A DNA stretch of 8,611 bases from Bacteroidia bacterium (GCA_030425715.1 JAUIAA010000077.1:1-8611), one strand, 5' to 3'. Positions 1 through 6,820 are shown, numbered from the stretch's first letter. Numbers and translations: made by a program. The notes: generated by a model from the sequence alone, not told the origin.

Positions 1-125
1 TTCAATTTACTTTGGTCTTCCAGCTGATTTAGCCACATTTCTGCAGCTCGCCATGGTCCTAAGGTATGTGAGCTTGATGGTCCTACACCAACTTTAAGCA
101 TATCAAAAATACTAATACTTGACAT
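1..125 (-). CDS. sdaA: L-serine ammonia-lyase (serine dehydratase), N-terminal fragment
   Basis: Only the first 41 codons are in the window; the rest lies off the left edge. The minus-strand reading from the ATG at 125-123 starts MSSISIFDMLKVGVGP and continues SSSHTLGPWRAAEMW. The phrase FDMLKVGVGPSSSHT is the hallmark N-terminal beta-domain motif of iron-sulfur L-serine dehydratases (SdaA/SdaB), which usually read S-V-F-D-x-x-K-x-G-x-G-P-S-S-S-H-T. These cytosolic 4Fe-4S enzymes deaminate L-serine to pyruvate and ammonia. The iron-sulfur ligands and the alpha domain are not visible here. The ATG is chosen because the family motif begins within four codons of it. A TACTTTTG promoter box sits 15 bp upstream, giving a very short leader. 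The gene is divergent from dnaK. Recognition is good from the motif, but single-chain versus two-subunit form cannot be judged. Confidence 0.82.
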   Translation of the reverse strand, partial: MSSISIFDMLKVGVGPSSSHTLGPWRAAEMWLNQLEDQSKL

Positions 126-140
126 CGATATTGTTTTAAG

Positions 141-148
141 CAAAAGTA
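141..148 (-). promoter_or_regulatory. -7 box (TACTTTTG) of the sdaA promoter
   Basis: On the minus strand positions 148-141 read TACTTTTG, an exact match to the Bacteroidota -7 consensus TAnnTTTG. It lies 15 bp upstream of the sdaA ATG. At the expected -33 position there is TTA rather than TTG, 17 bp before the box. The match is exact for -7 but imperfect for -33. Placement in front of a real gene supports it; transcription start is inferred only. Confidence 0.45.
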
Positions 149-252
149 GGAAATGTGTTGCTATTTAAGTATGTTTTTACTTGCTTTTAGATTTAATTTT
201 TTTCATAAAATTCGCCTGTTTTGTCTGCATATTGTTAAAAGTTTATGCCATT

Positions 253-300
253 CTGTCATTTTTTTAAGCCTTGAACTATAAAGGAATCTGACATTTTCTT
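253..300 (+). repeat. Two direct repeats CTGNCATTTTNTT upstream of the dnaK promoter
   Basis: CTGTCATTTTTTT (253-265) and CTGACATTTTCTT (288-300) are the same 13-mer with two mismatches, 35 bp apart. Both are followed by AA. They lie just upstream of the -24/-12-like element at 314-329, where activator sites for enhancer-dependent promoters are usually found. A poorer third copy, CTGCATATTGTTAAAA, begins at 225. Function as activator sites is inferred from position and repetition. Confidence 0.45.
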
Positions 301-313
301 AAAAATAAGCCAT

Positions 314-329
314 TGGCATAATGATTGAC
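314..329 (+). promoter_or_regulatory. Possible sigma-54-like (-24/-12) promoter of dnaK
   Basis: TGGCATAATGATTGAC resembles the sigma-54 consensus TGGCAYR-N4-TTGCW. The GG (315-316) and the G of the -12 GC (327) have the correct 12-bp spacing, but the C is replaced by A (328). The start site would fall near 340, giving a roughly 40-nt leader before the ATG at 381. No TAnnTTTG box was found in 126-380 on the plus strand, so this is the best promoter candidate. The missing C is the main weakness; an alternative sigma factor with a similar -24 element is possible. Confidence 0.4.
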
Positions 330-380
330 TATTACCATGTGTAATTAAAAATTAAACGACAAAAATTAAAATATAATATT

Positions 381-2303
381 ATGAGTAAAATAATTGGAAT
401 AGATTTAGGTACAACCAACTCATGCGTATCTGTAATGGAGGGTAACGAGCCGGTAGTAATTCCTAATGCGGAAGGTAAAAGAACCACACCATCTATCGTT
501 GCTTTTGTAGAAGGCGGAGAAAGAAAAGTTGGTGACCCTGCAAAACGTCAGGCAGTAACAAATCCAGTAAACACAATATCTTCTGTAAAAAGATTTATGG
601 GTAATAAATATTCTGAATCTAAAAAAGAAGCAGAAAGAGTTCCTTATAAAGTGGTAAAAGGTGATAATGATACCCCAAGAGTTGATATTGATGGTAGATT
701 ATATACGCCTCAAGAAATCTCAGCAATGATCTTACAAAAGATGAAAAAAACTGCTGAAGATTATTTAGGACAAGAAGTAAAAGAAGCGGTAGTAACCGTT
801 CCGGCTTATTTTAATGATGCACAGCGTCAGGCAACAAAGGAAGCTGGGGAAATTGCAGGATTGAAAATAGGAAGAATTATTAATGAGCCTACGGCAGCAG
901 CTTTGGCTTATGGTTTAGACAAATCAGGAGCGGATAAGAAAATTGCAGTTTACGATTTAGGTGGGGGTACATTTGATATCTCTATCTTAGAAATTGGTGA
1001 TGGCGTTTTTGAAGTGCTTTCTACTAACGGAGATACACACTTAGGAGGTGATGATTTTGACCAAGTAATTATTGATTGGTTAGCCGATGAATTTAACAAA
1101 GAAGAGGGTATGGATTTACGTAAAGATCCTATGGCCTTACAAAGATTAAAAGAGGCTGCTGAGAAAGCAAAAATTGAATTGTCTTCTTCTGCACAAACAG
1201 AAATCAATTTACCATATGTTACAGCAACAGCTTCTGGACCTAAGCATTTGGTAAAAACATTGACCAGAGCAAGTTTTGAAAAGCTAGCAGATTCTTTAAT
1301 TAAAAGATCAATGGCACCAGTAAGTGCTGCTTTAAAAGATGCAGATTTAAGTACTTCGGATATTGACGAGGTAATTTTAGTAGGTGGTTCAACACGTATG
1401 CCAAGAATTCAAGAAGAAGTAGAGAAATTCTTTGGTAAAAAACCATCAAAAGGAGTAAACCCAGATGAGGTTGTTGCGATTGGAGCTGCAATTCAAGGTG
1501 GGGTTTTAACAGGTGATGTGAAAGATGTGTTGTTATTAGACGTTACACCTTTATCATTAGGTATTGAAACTATGGGGAATGTAATGACTAAATTAATTGA
1601 GTCTAATACTACCATTCCAACCAAGAAATCACAAGTATTCTCTACTGCGGCAGATAACCAGCCATCGGTAGAAATCCATGTGTTACAAGGGGAAAGAGCC
1701 ATGGCAGCTGATAATAAAACTATTGGTAGATTCCACTTAGATGGTATTCCACCAGCACCAAGAGGCGTACCACAAATTGAGGTGACTTTTGATATTGATG
1801 CCAATGGCATTATCAATGTATCAGCCAAAGATAAAGGTACAGGTAAAGAGCATAACATTAGAATTGAAGCCTCTTCAGGTTTATCTGAAGAAGAAATCCA
1901 AAAAATGAAAGCAGATGCAGAAGCTAACGCGGATGCAGATAAAAAAGCAAAAGAAACTGCAGAGAAAATCAATGGTGCTGATGCGATGATTTTCCAAACA
2001 GAAAGTCAGTTGAAAGAATTTGGTGATAAATTATCTGCCGATAAAAAAGCACCAATAGAATCGGCTTTAGAAGAATTGAAAAAAGCACACGAATCTAAAG
2101 ATTTAGCTTTGATTGATGCTGCAATGGAGAAAATAAATGAAGCTTGGAAAGCAGCTTCAGAAGAAATGTACAAAGCACAGCAAGATGCCCAAGCAGGTGG
2201 TGCAGCTGGTAATGGTCAGCCTGGTCCAGATGCAAATGCCGATGCAGGTGCAGCAGAAGATGATGTACAAGATGTAGATTTTGAAGAAGTGAAAGAAGAG
2301 TAA
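381..2303 (+). CDS. dnaK: Molecular chaperone DnaK (Hsp70)
   Basis: This is a cytosolic ATP-dependent chaperone that works with DnaJ and GrpE to fold new and stress-damaged proteins. The 640-residue length is normal for DnaK. The nucleotide-binding domain (about 1-381) shows the phosphate-1 motif GIDLGTTNS (residues 6-14), the phosphate-2 motif DLGGGTFD (192-199) and the adenosine motif VGGSTRMP. The hydrophobic interdomain linker DVLLLDV starts at residue 382. The substrate-binding beta sandwich then runs to about 505, with a helical lid behind it. The tail is rich in Ala, Gly and Asp and ends DVDFEEVKEE, as bacterial DnaKs often do. All key motifs are intact. The ATG at 381 gives the expected MSKIIGIDLGTT start. 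It appears monocistronic, with no grpE or dnaJ beside it, and ends in its own terminator. A -24/-12-like element and tandem repeats upstream suggest stress-regulated expression (inference). Confidence 0.99.
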   Translation: MSKIIGIDLGTTNSCVSVMEGNEPVVIPNAEGKRTTPSIVAFVEGGERKVGDPAKRQAVTNPVNTISSVKRFMGNKYSESKKEAERVPYKVVKGDNDTPRVDIDGRLYTPQEISAMILQKMKKTAEDYLGQEVKEAVVTVPAYFNDAQRQATKEAGEIAGLKIGRIINEPTAAALAYGLDKSGADKKIAVYDLGGGTFDISILEIGDGVFEVLSTNGDTHLGGDDFDQVIIDWLADEFNKEEGMDLRKDPMALQRLKEAAEKAKIELSSSAQTEINLPYVTATASGPKHLVKTLTRASFEKLADSLIKRSMAPVSAALKDADLSTSDIDEVILVGGSTRMPRIQEEVEKFFGKKPSKGVNPDEVVAIGAAIQGGVLTGDVKDVLLLDVTPLSLGIETMGNVMTKLIESNTTIPTKKSQVFSTAADNQPSVEIHVLQGERAMAADNKTIGRFHLDGIPPAPRGVPQIEVTFDIDANGIINVSAKDKGTGKEHNIRIEASSGLSEEEIQKMKADAEANADADKKAKETAEKINGADAMIFQTESQLKEFGDKLSADKKAPIESALEELKKAHESKDLALIDAAMEKINEAWKAASEEMYKAQQDAQAGGAAGNGQPGPDANADAGAAEDDVQDVDFEEVKEE

Positions 2304-2323
2304 ATCTTTTATTACTATAGTTT

Positions 2324-2358
2324 AAAACCGTTAAGATTAAGTTCTTAACGGTTTTTTT
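2324..2358 (+). terminator. dnaK: Rho-independent terminator of dnaK
   Basis: AAAACCGTTAAG (2324-2335) pairs perfectly with CTTAACGGTTTT (2344-2355) across an 8-nt loop, giving a 12-bp stem. A run of seven T (2352-2358) overlaps the end of the stem. It starts 21 bp after the dnaK stop codon. Stem, tract and position all fit an intrinsic terminator. Confidence 0.9.
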
Positions 2359-2492
2359 ATAAAATAAAAAAATTCTTGAAACCAACTATCTCCAGGGCAA
2401 GCCAAAGGGGTGTTTTCGCTAGTTTTATTTCGACAAGCTCAATGCATCGCATTTTGGCTTTTAGGTCAAAAATTCGAAATTTTGTTATTTAG

Positions 2493-2513
2493 ATTCCCGT
2501 TTTTCACGGGAAT
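2493..2513. repeat. Perfect 8-bp hairpin in the intergenic block
   Basis: ATTCCCGT (2493-2500) and ACGGGAAT (2506-2513) form a perfect 8-bp stem around the 5-nt loop TTTTC. No T tract follows on either strand, so it does not look like an ordinary intrinsic terminator. Confidence 0.7.
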
Positions 2514-2530
2514 GACAGGTTCAACGGAAA

Positions 2531-2551
2531 CCCCGATGCAAGCATACGGGG
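2531..2551 (-). terminator. CCCCG/CGGGG hairpin downstream of the minus-strand gene, weak terminator candidate
   Basis: On the minus strand CCCCG, then TATGCTTGCAT, then CGGGG, followed by TTT, lies about 20 bp past the stop codon of the gene at 2571-3170. The GC-rich 5-bp stem can be extended by an inner ATGC/GCAT pairing. Only three T follow, so termination would be weak. It may instead belong to the intergenic repeat block. Confidence 0.35.
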
Positions 2552-2570
2552 AATTCTTTTCGATTAAAAT

Positions 2571-3170
2571 TTAAAAAAGTTTGGCAATTCCAAAACCAAA
2601 GGCAAGACTATTGTATGCATCAATGTTTATATCAAAGGTAAAAGATCCAAAAATTTCCCACCCTCCTGGGATTTCAAAAGGAGCTTCTAGCCCTAAACGA
2701 ACCAAACTAAAATTTTCTTCTTTTGAAAACTCCATACCACCACCAACCATTAACGAAAGATGTTCTATAGGTTTATAACTCAACATTAGGGCAGATGCTA
2801 TTGGGTGAGATCTTTTTATACCGTCTATTTCAGACTCTTTTAAGTTAACTGAGGAGGTCAAAGACTTATTTTCTGAATTTTTATTTATAACAAATTCTTC
2901 TACAATAATATCGTTGTGTAAACCTATCCCTAGTTTTTTGGTAATCCAATAATTGTAATTGATAGCAAAAGATGGAGATGAGATCCAATCATCACCCGTT
3001 TCATTATCTACCCCAGATTTGATATGGGTATGGCTAATCATAAAACTTATGGCATGTTTTTTTTCAGATGCATCTAATTGATGGCCTTCTTGATTTTCTT
3101 GCGCAATTAGGCAAATTACAGGAACTAAAAAAAATAGAGAAATAACAATATTCTTACTAAAGCATTGCAT
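2571..3170 (-). CDS. Secreted outer-membrane beta-barrel-like protein of unknown function
   Basis: I do not recognise a named family. The 199-residue product begins with a good Sec signal peptide: a short N-region with Lys6, a hydrophobic core at 8-22, and probable cleavage after Ala23 (IA|QENQ). Cys20 is preceded by V-I, which is not a lipobox, so a lipoprotein is unlikely. The mature part alternates polar and hydrophobic residues in short strands (SFAINYNYWI, KKLGIGLHNDIIV, ASALMLSYKPIEHLSLMVGGG, NSLAFGFGIAKLF). It ends in Phe, the usual C-terminal signal of outer-membrane barrels. About eight strands are plausible for this length. The gene converges on dnaK and diverges from guaA over a 90-bp gap. 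Its promoter is unclear; the minus strand has only a TATCTTTA near-match at 3207-3200. The real-gene call rests on the signal peptide, coherent strand pattern and clean start. Function is unknown. Confidence 0.8.
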   Translation of the reverse strand: MQCFSKNIVISLFFLVPVICLIAQENQEGHQLDASEKKHAISFMISHTHIKSGVDNETGDDWISSPSFAINYNYWITKKLGIGLHNDIIVEEFVINKNSENKSLTSSVNLKESEIDGIKRSHPIASALMLSYKPIEHLSLMVGGGMEFSKEENFSLVRLGLEAPFEIPGGWEIFGSFTFDINIDAYNSLAFGFGIAKLF

Positions 3171-3230
3171 GATTTTAGTAACTTAATAAGTTTATTTCAT
3201 AAAGATAAATAATTTAGATATTAGTATCTC

Positions 3231-3257
3231 TATTTTTGAAATTATATTTTATTTTTG
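3231..3257 (+). promoter_or_regulatory. guaA: Two TATTTTTG -7 boxes in front of guaA
   Basis: TATTTTTG occurs at 3231-3238 and again at 3250-3257, both exact matches to TAnnTTTG. The second ends only 3 bp before the ATG at 3261, so a transcript from it would be leaderless or nearly so; the first would leave a leader of roughly 15 nt. No TTG is seen at the proper -33 distance from either. A small inverted repeat AGATA-TTAG-TATCT (3216-3229) sits directly before the first box and could be an operator. Confidence 0.5.
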
Positions 3258-3260
3258 CGC

Positions 3261-4793
3261 ATGCAAAACAAAGTCCTAATTTTAGATTTCGGCTCACAAT
3301 TTACCCAGCTCATAGCAAGAAGGGTTAGAGAGCTAAATATTTACAGCGAAATTCATCCATACAATAGTGAAAAGTATGATGTGAATGATTATCAAGCAGT
3401 TATTTTATCGGGTAGCCCACACTCTGTACGAAGTGAGCAAGCTCCACATCCAGATTTAACCCAAATAAAAGGTAAAAAACCATTATTAGGTATTTGTTAT
3501 GGAGCACAGTATTTGGTGCACTTTTTTGGTGGTGAAGTTGGTGCTTCAAATACACGTGAATATGGTAGAGCCAATCTATCATTTGTAGATGCTTCCAACC
3601 CGCTTTTTAGCGGAATTGATAAAAATTCGCAAGTTTGGATGAGTCACAGTGATACTATTTTACGATTACCAGAAAACTATAGGGTAATTGCTAGTACACA
3701 TGATATTGCCAATGCAGCTTATCAAATTGAAGGAGAACAAACATATGCTATTCAGTTTCATCCAGAAGTTTACCATTCTACAGATGGTAAGCAATTGTTG
3801 GAAAACTTTTTGGTTCATATAGCTGGATTAAAACAAGAATGGACTCCAGATTCATTTGTAGAAACAACAGTTGCCGCAATTCAAGAAAAAGTTGGTAATG
3901 ACAATGTGGTGTTAGGACTTTCTGGAGGAGTAGACTCTACCGTTGCGGCGGTTTTATTAGATAAGGCAATTGGGAAAAATCTATACTGCATTTTTGTAAA
4001 CAATGGTTTGCTTCGTAAAAATGAGTTCCAAAATGTGCTAGATCAGTATAAGCATATGGGATTGAATGTGAAAGGAGTAGATGCTACCGATAGATTTTTA
4101 AAGAGATTGGCAGGGAAGTCAGATCCTGAAGAAAAAAGAAAAGCGATAGGAAATGAATTTATAGAAGTTTTTGATGATGAAGCGCATTTGATTGAAGATG
4201 TAAAATGGCTAGCGCAAGGTACGATATACCCTGATGTAATCGAATCAGTTTCGGTAACAGGAGGGCCATCTGCAACCATTAAATCTCATCATAATGTAGG
4301 CGGATTGCCTGACTTTATGAAGTTAAAAATTGTAGAACCACTACGTATGATTTTTAAAGATGAAGTGCGTAGGGTAGGAGCTTCTTTAGGGATAGACCCT
4401 GAATTACTAGGTCGTCATCCGTTTCCTGGCCCAGGATTGGCAATTCGTATTTTGGGAGATATCACGGCAGAAAAAGTAAGGATATTACAAGAAGTAGATG
4501 CTATTTTTATCAATGGATTAAAAAAATGGAATTTATATGATGATGTGTGGCAAGCGGGAGCGATGTTGTTGCCTGTAAATTCTGTTGGTGTAATGGGGGA
4601 TGAGCGAACTTATGAAAAAGTAGTTGCACTTAGGGCAGTAACCTCAACAGATGGTATGACAGCAGATTGGGTAAATTTACCTTATGCGTTTTTACAAGAA
4701 ACTTCTAATAAAATAATTAATAATGTAAGAGGTGTAAACAGAGTGGTTTATGATATAAGTTCTAAGCCTCCTGCAACCATAGAATGGGAATAA
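3261..4793 (+). CDS. guaA: GMP synthase (glutamine-hydrolysing)
   Basis: This cytosolic enzyme aminates XMP to GMP using glutamine and ATP, the last step of guanine nucleotide synthesis. The N-terminal class I glutamine amidotransferase domain (about 1-190) has the nucleophile Cys79 in GICYGAQ and the His167/Glu169 pair in HPEVYH. The ATP pyrophosphatase domain follows with the P-loop LSGGVDST (Ser221 onward). The C-terminal GMP synthase domain carries HPFPGPGLAIRI and ends in the conserved PPATIEWE. Length is 510 residues, normal for the family, and all catalytic residues are present. I chose the ATG at 3261, giving MQNKVLILDFGSQ; an in-frame TTG at 3255 overlaps the promoter box and would add only Met-Arg. 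No Shine-Dalgarno is visible. The gene ends in its own terminator and appears to be transcribed alone. Confidence 0.99.
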   Translation: MQNKVLILDFGSQFTQLIARRVRELNIYSEIHPYNSEKYDVNDYQAVILSGSPHSVRSEQAPHPDLTQIKGKKPLLGICYGAQYLVHFFGGEVGASNTREYGRANLSFVDASNPLFSGIDKNSQVWMSHSDTILRLPENYRVIASTHDIANAAYQIEGEQTYAIQFHPEVYHSTDGKQLLENFLVHIAGLKQEWTPDSFVETTVAAIQEKVGNDNVVLGLSGGVDSTVAAVLLDKAIGKNLYCIFVNNGLLRKNEFQNVLDQYKHMGLNVKGVDATDRFLKRLAGKSDPEEKRKAIGNEFIEVFDDEAHLIEDVKWLAQGTIYPDVIESVSVTGGPSATIKSHHNVGGLPDFMKLKIVEPLRMIFKDEVRRVGASLGIDPELLGRHPFPGPGLAIRILGDITAEKVRILQEVDAIFINGLKKWNLYDDVWQAGAMLLPVNSVGVMGDERTYEKVVALRAVTSTDGMTADWVNLPYAFLQETSNKIINNVRGVNRVVYDISSKPPATIEWE

Positions 4794-4798
4794 AATTC

Positions 4799-4835
4799 AA
4801 ATCCCGATGGTGAAAATTCACTTTCGGGATTTTTT
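4799..4835 (+). terminator. guaA: Rho-independent terminator of guaA
   Basis: AAATCCCGA pairs with TCGGGATTT around an inner GTGA/TCAC stem (4810-4813 with 4818-4821), giving a two-tier hairpin from 4799 to about 4832. It is followed by T residues (4830-4835). It starts 5 bp after the guaA stop codon. Structure and position are those of an intrinsic terminator. Confidence 0.88.
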
Positions 4836-4878
4836 GTATTTTTAAGCGCGTAAATAGTTTTATAATCAATCCAAACAG

Positions 4879-4894
4879 TGTAATATCTATCACA
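4879..4894. promoter_or_regulatory. Crp/Fnr-like palindrome upstream of the LysM gene
   Basis: TGTAA-TATCTA-TCACA differs by one base from the classical Crp-family operator TGTGA-N6-TCACA. It is centred about 42 bp before the ATG at 4929, in a 93-bp spacer with no exact TAnnTTTG box (nearest TATTTTTA at 4837-4844). Whether a Crp-family regulator of this organism binds it is unknown; such a match can occur by chance. Confidence 0.3.
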
Positions 4895-4928
4895 TTTTAA
4901 AGTTACTGTAGTAATCAATTCCATTTGA

Positions 4929-6806
4929 ATGAAAAATATAAAATTTATAATTTTTGTATACTTTTTTGGCGTCTTGGCTTTAAGCGCACAACAAAAAAAA
5001 TATGTAACCTATAAAGTTACTGAAGGAGAGACCTTACAAAGTATTTCTAAAAAACTGTCCATTACTCCTTATAATTTGCTAAAACTAAACCCTGATATTG
5101 AAAAGGATATACATGTTGGAGATTTATTAATAGTACCCAATAAGGAATATAATACTAAAGCGGATTTAAGTTCTGTTGATTTATCTAATATTGGGGATAA
5201 AGATATTATTGTTGATAATTTTGTTTATCACGAAGTTGCTCCAAAAGAAACCATTTATTCTATTATAAAAAACTACAATTTAAAAAGCGATGACTTAAAC
5301 AAGTATAATGCTTTTTTAAAAAAGGAAGGATTAAGACCAGGCCAGGTAATAAAAATTCCGTTGCCTTTTGATTTGGAAGCGTTAGAAGAAAAGAACAGTA
5401 AATTACAACCCTATTTGGTAAAACCTAAAGAAACCAAATATAGTATTGCTAGAAATTTTGGAATTAGTATTGACGAATTGGAATCTTTAAACCCTAAAAT
5501 TAAAGAAACAGGTTTGCAAATTGATGATGTAATTATGGTGCCAAATGAAATTAAAAACACCAATTCACCTTATACAATTCATAAAATTGAGAAAAAAGAA
5601 ACGCTTTATGGATTGAGTACCCAATTTGGAATTTCTCAAGAAGAATTACTGGAGTTAAATCCGCAATTAAAAGATGGAGTTAAAGTAGGCTTGCTAATTA
5701 CGATTCCAAACAAAGACTTTAACAATAAGGTTTTTGAAGATAAAATATTAGAAGGTACTTCACTTAACTTGGCTATGATGCTGCCTTTTAAAAGAAAAAT
5801 GGACACGCTAGATTTTAATAATAATAGATTATTGAATATCACAACAGATTTCTATTTTGGAGCCTTGACAGCTATTGATTCTTTAAAAAATCAGGGATTA
5901 TCGGTACACATGAAAGTATACGATACAGAAAACAGTGCATTTGTGAGTAAACAATTGAGTCAAAAAGCAGAATTTGGAGATTATGATTTGATAATTGGCC
6001 CTATGTTTCTAAAAAATGTGAAGGTAGTTGCAAAAAATATGGAAGGGAAGAAGCCGTTGTTAATATCTCCATTATCTGCACAAGACCATTCTTCTATTTA
6101 CAATAAAAATTTGGTGCAGGAAGTGCCAACAACAGAACATATGGCTAATGAGATGTTGCGATATATTAAAAGTATTTATACAGGGCAAAAAATAGTAATC
6201 ATTGCCGATGTAGAAGAAAATTTAACCAATGCTGCAAAAAGTTGGGTAAAACAAATTCAAAATATAGACACTTTAAAATATGCAACCGTTATCCGACCAC
6301 AGAAAGGCTATATTAAACCAGATGTGTTTAAGAAGCAAATAGTAGAAGATAAAGAAGTTTGGGTGGTTATTGTAGGGGATAATGAAGTGTTTGTATCGGA
6401 TGTAATTAATAATTTAGGAGTGATGCCAAGTGAGTTTAATATAACCACATTTGCCTTAAGTATTGGCAGAAATATGGATAAGATGGATAACAATTTCTTG
6501 TCCAAAATAAAATTCCACTATCCAACAGCTAAATTTTTTGATGCAAGAAGTATAGCTAGCAGAAATTTTATAAATCATTATCGAAAAAGATTTAATACCT
6601 ATCCATCAAAATATGCAGTAGAAGGGTTTGATATTACTTACGATATATTAATGCGTTTATCTTTTAATAGTGATTTAATACACCAAGGAGCCTCGGAAAG
6701 ATTAAGCTCTAAATACCAATTTATTGAAAACACATCAAATAGTATTTTAAATACGGGTATGTATATTATAAAATATGATGGATTAAGTTTAAAGGTGGTG
6801 CAGTAA
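4929..6806 (+). CDS. Secreted protein with four LysM repeats and a periplasmic-binding-protein-like domain
   Basis: The 625-residue product starts with a Sec signal peptide (hydrophobic core 4-18, probable cleavage after Ala20 before QQKK). Four LysM modules follow at about 28-71, 100-146, 162-206 and 215-261. Each has the xTLxSIxxxxxI..xLLxLNP pattern and ends in an IPN/VPN-type strand; the second is the most diverged, with KYNAF in place of LNP. LysM binds the glycan backbone of peptidoglycan, so the protein is probably held at the cell wall in the periplasm. From about 279 a type I periplasmic-binding-protein (LivJ-like receptor) fold begins with LNLAMMLPF and runs to the end. It contains DYDLIIGPM, KPLLISPLS and AVEGFDITYDILMR segments typical of the fold. 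The ligand is unknown, and no transporter permease lies nearby. The gene follows the guaA terminator and probably has its own promoter. Domain calls are firm; biological role is open. Confidence 0.9.
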   Translation: MKNIKFIIFVYFFGVLALSAQQKKYVTYKVTEGETLQSISKKLSITPYNLLKLNPDIEKDIHVGDLLIVPNKEYNTKADLSSVDLSNIGDKDIIVDNFVYHEVAPKETIYSIIKNYNLKSDDLNKYNAFLKKEGLRPGQVIKIPLPFDLEALEEKNSKLQPYLVKPKETKYSIARNFGISIDELESLNPKIKETGLQIDDVIMVPNEIKNTNSPYTIHKIEKKETLYGLSTQFGISQEELLELNPQLKDGVKVGLLITIPNKDFNNKVFEDKILEGTSLNLAMMLPFKRKMDTLDFNNNRLLNITTDFYFGALTAIDSLKNQGLSVHMKVYDTENSAFVSKQLSQKAEFGDYDLIIGPMFLKNVKVVAKNMEGKKPLLISPLSAQDHSSIYNKNLVQEVPTTEHMANEMLRYIKSIYTGQKIVIIADVEENLTNAAKSWVKQIQNIDTLKYATVIRPQKGYIKPDVFKKQIVEDKEVWVVIVGDNEVFVSDVINNLGVMPSEFNITTFALSIGRNMDKMDNNFLSKIKFHYPTAKFFDARSIASRNFINHYRKRFNTYPSKYAVEGFDITYDILMRLSFNSDLIHQGASERLSSKYQFIENTSNSILNTGMYIIKYDGLSLKVVQ

Positions 6807-6820
6807 AGTAAATTATGTCA

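Larger units (their letters stand above)
2391..2551. repeat. Non-coding intergenic block of stacked inverted repeats
   Basis: Between the dnaK terminator and the convergent gene lies a roughly 160-bp block without a credible ORF that looks different from the surrounding spacer. It contains AAGCCAAA (2399-2406), complementary to TTTGGCTT (2453-2460). It also contains a perfect 8-bp hairpin ATTCCCGT-TTTTC-ACGGGAAT (2493-2513). A third hairpin, CCCCG-ATGCAAGCATA-CGGGG (2531-2551), carries an inner ATGC/GCAT pair. The GC-richer, hairpin-dense character between convergent genes resembles dispersed intergenic repeats (MITE or REP-like) of flavobacterial genomes. No second copy is in the window, so repetition is inferred. 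The last hairpin could also help end transcription of the minus-strand gene. Confidence 0.5.

Noticed and set aside
245..319. Inverted pair ATGCCA (245-250) and TGGCAT (314-319) upstream of dnaK
   Set aside because: A six-base match over 64 bp is expected by chance, and the right arm is already explained by the -24-like element.
1493..1972. 159-codon open frame on the minus strand inside dnaK
   Set aside because: It is antisense to a fully conserved DnaK reading frame and has no family resemblance or start context. Ser/Leu-rich shadow frames are expected opposite this kind of coding sequence.
2095..2385. 96-codon minus-strand frame rich in Leu and His, covering the dnaK 3' end
   Set aside because: Its low-complexity composition is the mirror of the Ala/Gly/Asp-rich DnaK tail, and it runs through the dnaK terminator. 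Not a credible gene.
2581..2778. 65-codon plus-strand frame inside the barrel-protein gene
   Set aside because: It lies opposite the better-supported minus-strand gene, which has a signal peptide and barrel-like C-terminus, and has no features of its own.
3200..3207. TATCTTTA on the minus strand as a promoter for the barrel-protein gene
   Set aside because: The last base of the -7 consensus is wrong and no -33 element is visible; too weak to list as a feature.
3255..3260. TTG start codon for guaA two codons upstream
   Set aside because: The TTG lies inside the TATTTTTG promoter box and adds only two residues; the ATG at 3261 fits the family N-terminus.
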